From Metabacillus niabensis (GTDB lineage Bacteria; Bacillota; Bacilli; Bacillales; Bacillaceae), in NCBI RefSeq assembly GCF_020524345.1, contig NZ_JAIVLH010000018.1, positions 1-64,000 of the forward strand: 64,000 nucleotides of DNA, in the 5' to 3' direction. The position numbers were made by a program, and so were the translations under genes. Each line of letters opens with the position of its first letter. The stretch's first letter is position 1. This document shows positions 1 to 7,909 of this stretch, in pieces. The notes beneath the pieces are model-generated. The model was not told the origin of the DNA. It saw only the letters and a program-made list of their open reading frames with translations, and did no database searches.

Positions 1-115
1 CACAGGGCTTCAACCTTAGGATTTCTCCACCAGTTGCCTGTCAGCTACCGAGCGTCTTGGCACTTACTCGGATTGGACTTTCACCAATTAGCAATTAACG
101 GCTTGCTGGGCACGC
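1..115 (-). mobile_element. Group II intron, 5' end (domain I), truncated by window edge
   Basis: Read on the minus strand, the sequence beginning near position 115 starts GCGTGCCCAGCA and continues with GGTGAAAGTCC and AGCTGACAGGCAACTGG-type segments. These resemble the conserved start and domain I of bacterial group II introns (compare the GUGUGCCCGGCA start of the Oceanobacillus class C intron). It begins about 7 nt after the T-run of an intrinsic terminator, and class C introns are known to insert just behind terminators. The remainder, including any reverse transcriptase, lies outside the window. The exact 5' boundary is uncertain by a few bases, and I cannot tell whether the intron is complete. 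Confidence 0.6.
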
Positions 116-120
116 CAAAT

Positions 121-159
121 ACAAAAAGGCTTAAACCCTTTATATAAGGGATTTAAGCC
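121..159 (-). terminator. Intrinsic terminator of the aldo/keto reductase operon
   Basis: Inverted repeat with arms at 128-140 and 146-159 (one mismatch, 5-nt loop), followed on the minus strand by TTTTTGT. It lies about 50 nt behind the stop of the aldo/keto reductase gene and directly in front of the intron-like sequence. Confidence 0.8.
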
Positions 160-208
160 ATCATAATAGAAAAATTTTATATATCTAGCCTAGCAATATA
201 CTACTTTA

Positions 209-1135
209 TTATACATTCTCCAACCAATTAAGTTCTTCTTCTGTAAGTTCAATTAATGACCCTTCATAACAAGATTGTAACTCTTGTTCATTTTGTGCTC
301 CAATTAGCGCACAAGCAGGAAACGGTTGATTAAGCACATATGCAAGTGCGATTTGAATTGTCGTAAAGCCTTTATCATTAGCTAATTGTTCTGCACGACG
401 CAAGCGTTCCCAATTGGCATCACTATAAAAAACGCGCACAATGTCATTATCACTTTTGTCTTCTGGTGAGAAACGTCCAGTAAAGAAGCCTCTTGCTTGA
501 GATGACCATGACATAAGTGGAAATTGGTGCTCTTTATGCCATGCAAGGTCAGACGAATCAGCTGACACACACCCTGCCCAGAATGGCTCATTAGCTTTTG
601 CCAAACTTAGGTTTGGACTGCTAAAGGTAAAACCAACAAGTCCATGATTAGCAGCATATTCATTAGCTTCCTGTAATCTTTGTACAGTCCAGTTTGAACC
701 TCCAATAGCCTTAATTCGGCCGGCTTTAATGTGTTCATTTAATATTTCTATTATTTCACTTACTGGCACAGTTGGATCATCACGGTGTAGAGCATACAAA
801 TCAACATAATCTGTTTGTAATCGATCCAAGCTTTCATATAAATCTTTAGAGATTGCTTCAGCATTAACACGAGGACCTGTTTGATCGTGATGAGCGCCTT
901 TTGTAAGAATCACCATATCCTCTCGATTGTTTCGTTCTTTCAACCACATACCAATCGCTACTTCACTCTCTCCGCCACAGTAGATATAAGCTGTATCAAT
1001 CGTATTTCCACCGATCGCTACATAACGGTCAAGAACATTACACACTTTCTCATAAACACTAGGTTTAAAATAATCAGAACCTTGAATTAAGTTAGTAACT
1101 TGCTTTTCTAAGCCTGGAATCGTTATTTTTTTCAC
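209..1135 (-). CDS. Aldo/keto reductase
   Basis: A 308-residue NAD(P)H-dependent oxidoreductase of the aldo/keto reductase superfamily, expected in the cytoplasm. The catalytic tetrad is visible: D47 and Y52 in NTIDTAYIY, K79 in ILTKGAH and H117 in YALHRDD. The GSN motif and the C-terminal LIGAQNEQEL cofactor region are also present. The start is GTG, with GGAGGG seven bases upstream. It lies 18 bp behind the Gfo/Idh/MocA gene on the same strand, so the two probably form an operon of sugar or sugar-derivative oxidoreductases. The substrate cannot be told from sequence. Confidence 0.9.
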   Translation of the reverse strand: MKKITIPGLEKQVTNLIQGSDYFKPSVYEKVCNVLDRYVAIGGNTIDTAYIYCGGESEVAIGMWLKERNNREDMVILTKGAHHDQTGPRVNAEAISKDLYESLDRLQTDYVDLYALHRDDPTVPVSEIIEILNEHIKAGRIKAIGGSNWTVQRLQEANEYAANHGLVGFTFSSPNLSLAKANEPFWAGCVSADSSDLAWHKEHQFPLMSWSSQARGFFTGRFSPEDKSDNDIVRVFYSDANWERLRRAEQLANDKGFTTIQIALAYVLNQPFPACALIGAQNEQELQSCYEGSLIELTEEELNWLENV

Positions 1136-1153
1136 CGTAAACCCTCCTAGATT

Positions 1154-2149
1154 TTATAATTCAACTCGACGACGCTCTTTTGCTGATGTTAAACAAGCAT
1201 CAAGAACTTTCATATTTAAAATAGCATCTGTTGCCGGATATGGTAACTGCTCACCATTTCGAATGCTTCTTCCTAAAGCATCTGCCTGTAAAGCGTATTG
1301 GTTAAGGTATGGAACCTCTACCTCTCTTTTTCCATCATTCGTATGAACAACAAAGTGATCCTGCTCATTTTGATGTGCAACAAATGCAGACGGAACTTCA
1401 ATACGGCCCTCTGTTCCAACAATTTCGAGTTCATTTCGAAAGGCTGCCCACATGCCGCAATCAAATGTTAATGCAACACCATTTTCAAATTCAAGAAGTC
1501 CGGAAGCCATCATATCAACGTCATCATGCTGCTTTGAAAACAAACCGTGTACCGTTGCAGCTTGTGGCTCTTGATTTAAAATCATTCTTGCTGCACTAAT
1601 TGGGTAAACACCGACATCGTATAAGGATCCTCCTCCCCATTCTTTTTTGTAACGAACATTTTCAGAATCCTTCGCATTATTAAATGTAAATGTAGCGTGG
1701 ATACCTCGTACTTCACCGATTTCACCTGATTGGATGATATCACGAATCAGCTCATAGCGAGGATGATAACGATACATAAAGGCTTCAGCAAATATAACAC
1801 CAGCTTTTTGGCATGCTTCTGCCATTTCTTCTGCTTCATTTGCATTGATGGCCGCTGGTTTTTCACATAATACATGTTTTCCAGCCTCAGCTGCGCGAAT
1901 AGTCCATTCTTTATGTAAGTGATTAGGAAGCGGAATGTAAACGGCTTCAATTTCAGGATCGGCGAGCAACTCCTCATAGCTTCCATATGCTTTAGGAATA
2001 TGTAGTTGTTTTGCTGTTTCCTCTGCTTTTTCTATGCCCCTGCTTGCTATAGCCACAACTTCCCCAGTTTGTGATGCTTTAATCCCAGGGATGACAGAGC
2101 CCTTCGCAATTTTAGCACTACCAATAACTCCCCAACGTATTTTTTCCAC
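1154..2149 (-). CDS. Gfo/Idh/MocA family oxidoreductase
   Basis: A 331-residue NAD(P)-dependent sugar dehydrogenase-type protein. It has an N-terminal Rossmann fold (RWGVIGSAKIAKG), the CEKPAA motif with the conserved lysine, and a C-terminal alpha/beta substrate domain. I place the start at the GTG at 2149, preceded by GGAGTG at a 6-nt distance. An upstream extension would run into the promoter region shared with the divergent AraC gene and shows no family-like sequence. It is first in a two-gene operon with the aldo/keto reductase. The AraC regulator just upstream on the other strand is the likely controller. Confidence 0.9.
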   Translation of the reverse strand: MEKIRWGVIGSAKIAKGSVIPGIKASQTGEVVAIASRGIEKAEETAKQLHIPKAYGSYEELLADPEIEAVYIPLPNHLHKEWTIRAAEAGKHVLCEKPAAINANEAEEMAEACQKAGVIFAEAFMYRYHPRYELIRDIIQSGEIGEVRGIHATFTFNNAKDSENVRYKKEWGGGSLYDVGVYPISAARMILNQEPQAATVHGLFSKQHDDVDMMASGLLEFENGVALTFDCGMWAAFRNELEIVGTEGRIEVPSAFVAHQNEQDHFVVHTNDGKREVEVPYLNQYALQADALGRSIRNGEQLPYPATDAILNMKVLDACLTSAKERRRVEL

Positions 2150-2238
2150 GTTATTCACTCCTTTACGAAAACTTAATACTATATTGTCATTATATGAAAC
2201 TACGCATAAAATAAAAATAGAATCTTTTTGCACTTTCA

Positions 2239-3120
2239 ATGAAACAATATTGCGATGAAAGAGTGATCCTTTTGCTAAGACAATATTTACTTCCAACCCT
2301 ACAAAATCACGAGTTTATGATTTTACCTGAATCAATAGGCTGGTACTGGGAAGAACCTGATCATGAGGTTGACCGGAAAGTAGGAACCTTAAATAATTTT
2401 AGTATTCATTTTGTGTTATCTGGAACTGGATTTGTAGAGATTGATGGTAAACAATTTACCCTAAAACGAGGAGATGCATTTTTGTATTTTCCTATGCAGG
2501 AGCAAAGGTACTATAGTAGCAAACATGATCCGTGGAATATCAAGTGGGTACATTTTTATGGCAGTATTTTAAATTCTTTTTTATCTGAGCAAAGCTTTGA
2601 TCAGCATTCATTATGGACAATCAAACAATTATCACCTCTTGAAAAAGCACATGAACAGCTTTTACAAGAAGCCGAACAGAACAGTTTTTTACACTTATTG
2701 CAGCTTTCTACTCTTACATACACCTTTTTAATGGAGTTCATTACAAATGCATCACCAAAAACATCAGACCGTCGGCAGGAATTAGATGATCGAATTCAAA
2801 CTCTACTACCTGCCATGCAAAGACGAGCTTGCGAACCTTTCGAGCTCGATTATTGGGCTGAACAAACAGGCGTTAGCACCTATTATTTTTGCCGATTATT
2901 TAAACGTGCTACTCAAATGACTCCTATGCAATTTATCACACTCTGCCGCCTGCAAATGAGCAAGCAATGGCTGCTGGACAAAAAAGAAATGACCATAAAA
3001 GAAATTGCCCTCAAAGCGGGCTATCCAAGCATTAGCTATTTTAATAAGCGTTTTTTAGAACAGGAAGGAATGACACCTACCGAATATCGGATGCTGTATG
3101 ATAGTAAGCTGGAACGGTAG
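2239..3120 (+). CDS. AraC family transcriptional regulator
   Basis: A 293-residue regulator. It has an N-terminal cupin-like ligand domain (SIHFVLSGTGFVEIDG near residue 55) and a C-terminal double helix-turn-helix (EQTGVSTYYFCRLFKRA and IKEIALKAGYPSISYFNKRF). It is divergent from the dehydrogenase/aldo-keto reductase operon, so it probably senses a sugar and controls those genes. The ATG at 2239 has no clear ribosome binding site. A GTG a few codons further in is an alternative, so the exact start is uncertain. Confidence 0.85.
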   Translation: MKQYCDERVILLLRQYLLPTLQNHEFMILPESIGWYWEEPDHEVDRKVGTLNNFSIHFVLSGTGFVEIDGKQFTLKRGDAFLYFPMQEQRYYSSKHDPWNIKWVHFYGSILNSFLSEQSFDQHSLWTIKQLSPLEKAHEQLLQEAEQNSFLHLLQLSTLTYTFLMEFITNASPKTSDRRQELDDRIQTLLPAMQRRACEPFELDYWAEQTGVSTYYFCRLFKRATQMTPMQFITLCRLQMSKQWLLDKKEMTIKEIALKAGYPSISYFNKRFLEQEGMTPTEYRMLYDSKLER

Positions 3121-3149
3121 TACGTTTCGGAATTATGCAACCTAATGGG

Positions 3150-3254
3150 CTATTCTTGCAAATTATCTTGTAATCTCGCAATTTCTCTTTCAAAGATTTT
3201 TGTAGCTTCCTTATGAAATCTTGCATTCGACAAAAAATCGAAGACATTACGTCC
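3150..3254 (-). pseudogene. Possible C-terminal gene remnant or tiny ORF
   Basis: On the minus strand, directly behind the MFS gene and in another frame, about 35 codons read as a protein-like, charged helical tail (RFHKEATKIFEREIARLQ, ending DNLQE and a stop at 3150). An in-frame stop closes it a few codons upstream, inside the end of the MFS gene. A TTG could start a 27-residue peptide, but no good ribosome binding site is visible. It may be a leftover of a deleted gene or chance. The family is not recognised. Confidence 0.2.
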
Positions 3255-4476
3255 CCGATTCTGCTTTTAGGTTTAAAACATTTTCTCGTTGTTTTGTTAA
3301 AGTAAAGAATGAAACCAATCCAATTAGTGATGTAAGAAATAAAGTCGCCCCCATCGGCACGGCCGTTGTTTCGTTTATTCCTACTAGAGGTGAAACAAAT
3401 GAGCCAAGTAAGAGTGGAAGCAAGCCTAGCAGAGCACTAGCACTTCCTGCTCGGTGTCCCTGCTTTTCCATCGCGAGTGTAAATGAACTCGTCAAAATCA
3501 TGCCCATTGACGTCATATAAATGAAAATCGGGATAACAAGTGTTGCAAGCGGCCCTTTGAGAATCGTCATAATTAAAAGGACAGTTGTTGCACTTACAGC
3601 TGTAATAACAGCGACACGAAGCAGGCTTCTTTCATGATAAATACCACCTAATCGTCCAATGATAAAGCTTCCTGAAATAATGGCTAAACCATTGATTCCA
3701 AATAAAATGCTGAATGTTTGTGGAGAAACACCATAAATTCCTTGATAGACAAAAGGTGTCCCAGAGACGTAGGCAAAACTTCCACCATGGATGAACCCAA
3801 CCGTTAGGGCATATCCAATAAATGAGCGGTCTTTGATTAAACTTCCCATAGTACGGACAGAATGACCAATTGAGCTCGGCAATCGCTTCTCAGTAGGTAA
3901 TGTTTCCGGCAGCTTTAAAGCAATAATTGTCACAATGATTATTCCTAATAAACTTAAAAAATAGAAAATCGTATGCCAGCTTGCGAATGGCAGCAATAAA
4001 ATAGCCCCACCAGCGATTGGAGCCAGCATAGGGGCTGTCGCATTAATTACCATTAATAAGGCAAAAAACTTCGTTAGCTCTTTTCCACTAAATACATCCC
4101 GAACTACTGCACGTGAAAGTACAACACCTGCTGAAGCAGTAAGACCTTGCAAGAAGCGAGCAATAACCAATACGATAATATTCGGTGCAAGCGCACAGAA
4201 AAGGGAGGATAAAGCAAATAACGAAAGCGAAATAATTAAGGGGTTCCGTCTCCCTTTTGCATCACTTATTGGACCGACAATCACTTGACCGGCGGCAAGA
4301 CCAATTAAACAAGTTGTTAAACTAAGCTGAACAAGCGAAGCACGAGCTCCTAAGTCACTAGCAATATCAGGAAATCCCGGTAAATACATATCAATATTAA
4401 GCGGCCCTAATATTCCAAGAGAACTCAATAGAAAAGCTAATGCTAATCGCTCTTTTCCTGTTGGATTATGTAGCAT
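3247..4476 (-). CDS. Bcr/CflA-type MFS multidrug transporter
   Basis: A 409-residue membrane protein with about 12 predicted transmembrane segments. It shows drug:H+ antiporter features: MYLPGFPDIASDL near residue 30, the motif A variant GPISDAKGRR between helices 2 and 3, and RFLQGLTASAG in helix 4 (motif B, RxxQG). These fit the Bcr/CflA branch of the major facilitator superfamily, so efflux of a drug or metabolite is likely. The ribosome binding site GAGGTG precedes the ATG. It appears to be monocistronic. Confidence 0.85.
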   Translation of the reverse strand: MLHNPTGKERLALAFLLSSLGILGPLNIDMYLPGFPDIASDLGARASLVQLSLTTCLIGLAAGQVIVGPISDAKGRRNPLIISLSLFALSSLFCALAPNIIVLVIARFLQGLTASAGVVLSRAVVRDVFSGKELTKFFALLMVINATAPMLAPIAGGAILLLPFASWHTIFYFLSLLGIIIVTIIALKLPETLPTEKRLPSSIGHSVRTMGSLIKDRSFIGYALTVGFIHGGSFAYVSGTPFVYQGIYGVSPQTFSILFGINGLAIISGSFIIGRLGGIYHERSLLRVAVITAVSATTVLLIMTILKGPLATLVIPIFIYMTSMGMILTSSFTLAMEKQGHRAGSASALLGLLPLLLGSFVSPLVGINETTAVPMGATLFLTSLIGLVSFFTLTKQRENVLNLKAESGT

Positions 4477-4549
4477 AAATATAGTACACCTCTCATCATT
4501 CCATTTCTTCTATCCATCCTACACCTTTTGTAAAAAGATTGGAAGCAAA

Positions 4550-4587
4550 AGAAAAACTTCAATTTTCAAATTAAAAATTGAAGTTTC
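4550..4587 (-). terminator. Intrinsic terminator behind the FMN reductase gene
   Basis: Perfect 13-bp inverted repeat (4554-4566 and 4574-4586) with a short loop, followed on the minus strand by TTTTTCTTTT. It sits just behind the stop at 4596. Confidence 0.85.
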
Positions 4588-4595
4588 ACTTCATA

Positions 4596-5141
4596 TTATT
4601 CCTGATCTTTATTTAATGCTTTCTGCAGAAGGAGCATTTCTTTTGCCAATTTTTGAATCCGGCTGCTGACTTCAGTATTTTTGATTTCATTCTCTTCATT
4701 GAAATCATCATTTTGAACAAAGACATTCCCAACAGGGACGACACCTTTTAAGTAGCTAAGAATTGGTTTCAGATGGTATTCAGTGACAAGGAAGTGTTTA
4801 TCAGTCCCACCTGTCGTCACCATGGCTGTTACTTTTGACTTAAAAGCATCAATTGGCATGTGGTCAAACAAATTTTTTAAAACCCCAGTAATTGAAGCTT
4901 GGTAAATTGGTGTGCCAAAAACAAGAAAGTCAGCACTTTGGATAGTGTTTACAACATTAATTGTATCCTCATTGTAGTAACTAAGAGGTGTTCCCTTTAC
5001 AAATTCAACTTCATAATCTTTTAGATCAATTAACTCGATATTAATCGTTGGATCCGCAGTTTTTATGGCCATAAGAACTTCATAGACAACCTTTGATGTT
5101 TTTGATCCAATTAGTGAACCTGATATCCCTACAAGTTTCAT
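4596..5141 (-). CDS. NAD(P)H-dependent FMN reductase family protein
   Basis: A 181-residue flavodoxin-like protein. It has the FMN-binding loop SGSLIGSKTSK near the N-terminus, the GTPIYQASITGVLKNLFD segment typical of NADPH-dependent FMN reductases, and a TTGGTDKH loop. It probably reduces FMN, or quinone or azo substrates, in the cytosol. AGGAGGG is 6 nt before the ATG. It lies 12 bp behind the ferredoxin-NADP reductase gene, so the two flavoenzymes are probably co-transcribed and may work together. Confidence 0.85.
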   Translation of the reverse strand: MKLVGISGSLIGSKTSKVVYEVLMAIKTADPTINIELIDLKDYEVEFVKGTPLSYYNEDTINVVNTIQSADFLVFGTPIYQASITGVLKNLFDHMPIDAFKSKVTAMVTTGGTDKHFLVTEYHLKPILSYLKGVVPVGNVFVQNDDFNEENEIKNTEVSSRIQKLAKEMLLLQKALNKDQE

Positions 5142-5153
5142 TTTGAATCCCTC

Positions 5154-6137
5154 CTATTTAAACACACTAGTGCTGTGAAGAGGCTGTACTCTTGATGAAG
5201 GATCAATAAACTTTTTAGCATTATTTATGGCAATTGGAGCTTCACCTAAGCCTACCGCAATTAGTTTAACCTTTCCTTCATACGTCGCAAGATCTCCTGC
5301 AGCATATATGCCTTCAATATTTGTTTCCATTTTCGAATTAACACTGATTGAATTTTTGTCCATTTCTAATCCCCAGCTTTTTATTGGACCAAGAGATGAG
5401 ATATTTCCATAATTGACAATGACGTGGTCGACTTCAATTATTTCTTTGTTACCATCCTTGTTTACAATTACAACCTGTTTAATTCTTTCATCATTACCAA
5501 CAAGCTCTTTTACAACATAGGGGATTTTCACAGACACATTTGAGGCATGTAATTTATCAACACTGCTTTCGTGTGCTTTAAATTCTGCTCTTCTATGACA
5601 TAGAGTTACTTCCTTAGCAAGACCATCTAACATTAATGACCAATCCAGAGCAGAGTCTCCACCACCACATACAAGGACTTTCGCTCCTTGAAATTCACGT
5701 AAATCTTTCACGGAATAGTGAAGGTTTTTCCCTTCATAGGCAGCTGCATTTGCTACATTTAATTTTCTTGGCTCGAATGCACCAATTCCTCCGGTAATTA
5801 AGATTGACTTTGTATAGTGTTCACCTTTCGTCGTCGTTAATGTTAACACATCATCTTTTTTTGATATATTTAATACTGTTTCATTTAAGCATACGTCAGG
5901 TGAAGCATAGTTTGCTTGTTCAATTAAATTTTCAATAAAATCCTTTCCGAGAACTTTTGGAAAGCCTCCAATATCATAAATATATTTATCAGGGTATAAT
6001 TCAGCAACCTGACCACCTAATTGACCCAAGCTATCTATTATTTTTACCGACAACTTTCTCATTCCTGCATAGAAACTTGCAAACAATCCTGTAGGTCCTC
6101 CACCAATGATCGTAATATCTGTTATTCGTTGTTCCAT
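5154..6137 (-). CDS. Ferredoxin--NADP reductase, thioredoxin-reductase-like (YumC type)
   Basis: A 327-residue FAD/NADPH oxidoreductase of the type 2 ferredoxin/flavodoxin-NADP reductases. FAD-binding motif GGGPTGLFASFYAG is at the N-terminus, GQLGGQVAELYP follows, the NADPH motif GGGDSALDW is mid-protein, and YAAGDLATYEGKVK near the C-terminus completes the FAD site. The CxxC disulfide of thioredoxin reductase is absent, as in YumC. It transfers electrons between NADPH and ferredoxin or flavodoxin. It heads a two-gene unit with the FMN reductase. Confidence 0.92.
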   Translation of the reverse strand: MEQRITDITIIGGGPTGLFASFYAGMRKLSVKIIDSLGQLGGQVAELYPDKYIYDIGGFPKVLGKDFIENLIEQANYASPDVCLNETVLNISKKDDVLTLTTTKGEHYTKSILITGGIGAFEPRKLNVANAAAYEGKNLHYSVKDLREFQGAKVLVCGGGDSALDWSLMLDGLAKEVTLCHRRAEFKAHESSVDKLHASNVSVKIPYVVKELVGNDERIKQVVIVNKDGNKEIIEVDHVIVNYGNISSLGPIKSWGLEMDKNSISVNSKMETNIEGIYAAGDLATYEGKVKLIAVGLGEAPIAINNAKKFIDPSSRVQPLHSTSVFK

Positions 6138-6212
6138 TCTTGTTTCTCCTTTTCAATTAATTAAGTAAAAGTGAAGCTCGATTTAAAGGAAGTATAGTTG
6201 TTGTAGCAACCA

Positions 6213-6536
6213 TTAACGAAACGGTTCTTTAATAAGTTGTAGAATACACTCAGGTTTTGTATAAACATTAAAGAATTTCACCTTGTATTTATTCAGCAAA
6301 TGACTCATATCTAAAAACTCCTTAGAATGACTATACAGAATAATTGGGACATGCTCAGAAAATTGTTTTAGGCAATCTTCCAAAGCCTCTAGTTCTGTAT
6401 CTACTAGGAAAACTGCATTTTTGTCCAAAACGATATTTTGAGCTTTAACTATGTTAAGATCAGGATCTGTTTTTACCAATAAGCTCAAACTTTTTTGAAT
6501 ATGTGGATTACCGGATATAATGGCGACATTAATCAT
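6213..6536 (-). CDS. Small receiver-like protein of unknown function
   Basis: A 107-residue protein with a strong ribosome binding site (AGGAGGG). The pattern of strands and helices (INVAIISGNPHIQKSLSLLV, NAVFLVDTE, HVPIILYS, KFFNVYTKPECILQLI) resembles a CheY-like receiver fold. The usual acidic pocket and phosphorylatable aspartate context are poor, and there is no output domain. It could be a stand-alone or degenerate receiver. It lies 75 bp ahead of the ferredoxin-NADP reductase on the same strand. Function not assigned. Confidence 0.6.
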   Translation of the reverse strand: MINVAIISGNPHIQKSLSLLVKTDPDLNIVKAQNIVLDKNAVFLVDTELEALEDCLKQFSEHVPIILYSHSKEFLDMSHLLNKYKVKFFNVYTKPECILQLIKEPFR

Positions 6537-6877
6537 GATAGGATCCCTCCTTGTTTTTAACTATACATGATGAAAGAAAATTCCCATTCATGTAAAAGGA
6601 TGATTTTCTCCATCATTTTCTCAGACTAAAGTCGTAAAAATGAATAATTCACTTTGAAAACCAAGTTTGTCACGATAATAGGGTAAGTATGAATGTTTAA
6701 TCCCTCCATTACATTTATGAGAAAGGACTTTCGAAACCGATTCCCTCTTCATATTCCTCCCTACTTTTTTCATGTAAGTAGTGCAAAAATCTTCAATTTA
6801 AGATATCTTTATAGTAACGACCATTTCTACCATTTTCCTTCAACATAGTAGAGAGCATGAAAAGAGAGGTGTATGTT
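6537..6877. other. Intergenic region between divergent genes
   Basis: About 340 bases between the receiver-like gene (minus) and the J-domain-like gene (plus). It must hold both promoters. I see no strong hairpin, repeat or convincing small gene; a 43-codon frame on the minus strand (6621-6752) was considered and set aside. Confidence 0.5.
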
Positions 6878-7720
6878 TTGGATATAAAAGAAGCTTATAA
6901 ACTATTGGAAATTCCAGAAGACTCGACAATGGATGAGGTTGAGAAGCAATATATGACCTGGATTAAAAGGGACCGTTCATATCAGAGTGTACCGAATGCT
7001 GAAAAACCTTTCGATATGACCCAAATAACTGATGCCTATAATACTATTAAACACGTTAATGTATACGGTTCCAATCCTAAAGAAGAAAACAAGTCATTTA
7101 AGAATAAGCTGCAGCACTTTCTTTATTATCATAAATTACACATTGCTGGAGCTATCATATTACTGATTTTAGTTGGATCAATTATCCAAACGCTTGTCAG
7201 CAATCATCAAGAGAAAAAAGAGTTAGCCAATCTTCCGCCTGAGGACCTGGGCATTATGCTTTACGGAGATTATTTTTTACTCGGAAGTGATGTGAACCCA
7301 GTCTCAGAAAATGTTCTCTCTCTTTTTCCTTCATGGGAAAGAGTCATAACAAACTCTAATTATGCACCAACAGAAATAAACGACACGATGGACGCAGGGA
7401 ACCAACAAAAGAGCGTGATCACCCTCATGTCAGACCAATCAGATGTGTATATTGTTGGCGAGGAAAACTTCGAACAGCTTATGCAGTTGGAAATATTCCA
7501 GCCACTTGAGCCTTCTATTAAAGATCAGGTATTAGAAGAGCAACTTGTGTATGGAAAATCTCCAGCAGATGAAACAGAACAAATTTATGGGGTCGTCATT
7601 AATGATAAATCTCTATTTGATGGGTTAGAGGTAAATGAGAGTAAAAGGATTGCTGCTATTCGAGTAGATTCTAAAAATATGGATAACGCTTTGAAGTTTA
7701 TCACAAAGTTGCAAGAATAA
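6878..7720 (+). CDS. J-domain-like single-pass membrane protein
   Basis: About 280 residues. The N-terminus (IKEAYKLLEIPEDSTMDEVE, then QITDAYNTIK) is shaped like a DnaJ domain but lacks a clear HPD motif. A single transmembrane helix follows near residue 90 (AGAIILLILVGSIIQTLV), then a roughly 170-residue outer domain. The outer part (DLGIMLYGDYF, VITLMSDQSDVYIVG) has no family I recognise. I prefer the TTG at 6878, with GAGAGGTG about 6 nt upstream, over the ATG at 6857, whose ribosome binding site would be too close. Monocistronic, with its own terminator. Function unknown. Confidence 0.7.
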   Translation: MDIKEAYKLLEIPEDSTMDEVEKQYMTWIKRDRSYQSVPNAEKPFDMTQITDAYNTIKHVNVYGSNPKEENKSFKNKLQHFLYYHKLHIAGAIILLILVGSIIQTLVSNHQEKKELANLPPEDLGIMLYGDYFLLGSDVNPVSENVLSLFPSWERVITNSNYAPTEINDTMDAGNQQKSVITLMSDQSDVYIVGEENFEQLMQLEIFQPLEPSIKDQVLEEQLVYGKSPADETEQIYGVVINDKSLFDGLEVNESKRIAAIRVDSKNMDNALKFITKLQE

Positions 7721-7735
7721 TATAAACATATAACT

Positions 7736-7768
7736 GGAGAGCCTTTTCATTCTGGGCTTTCCCTTTTT
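7736..7768 (+). terminator. Intrinsic terminator of the J-domain-like gene
   Basis: GGAGAGCC pairs with GGCTTTCC (one G-U) around a 10-nt loop and is followed by CTTTTT on the plus strand. Confidence 0.7.
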
Positions 7769-7859
7769 AAATTAGGGCAAAATTTTGATTGAGGATCACT
7801 TACACTTAGACATGAGATTTCAAACAATAGTTCAAAAGATATTACACTTTAAAAATATA

Positions 7860-7884
7860 AAAAAAGAGACCTATAAAAGATCTC
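7860..7884 (-). terminator. Terminator behind the second Gfo/Idh/MocA gene
   Basis: A short stem, GAGATC with GGTCTC, is followed on the minus strand by TTTTTTATATTTTT. It is 26 nt behind the stop at 7910. Confidence 0.55.
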
Positions 7885-7909
7885 AAATTCCCTTGGGTAT
7901 TTTTATATA

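Noticed and set aside
1-115. rRNA or tRNA fragment at the left edge
   Set aside because: The pattern GTGCCCAGC, GGTGAAAGTCC and GGCAACTGG fits group II intron domain I, and no cloverleaf or rRNA landmark is present.
6621-6752. A 43-codon frame on the minus strand upstream of the receiver-like gene
   Set aside because: GGAGG lies only 3 nt from the ATG, the peptide has no protein-like pattern, and no terminator or promoter supports it.
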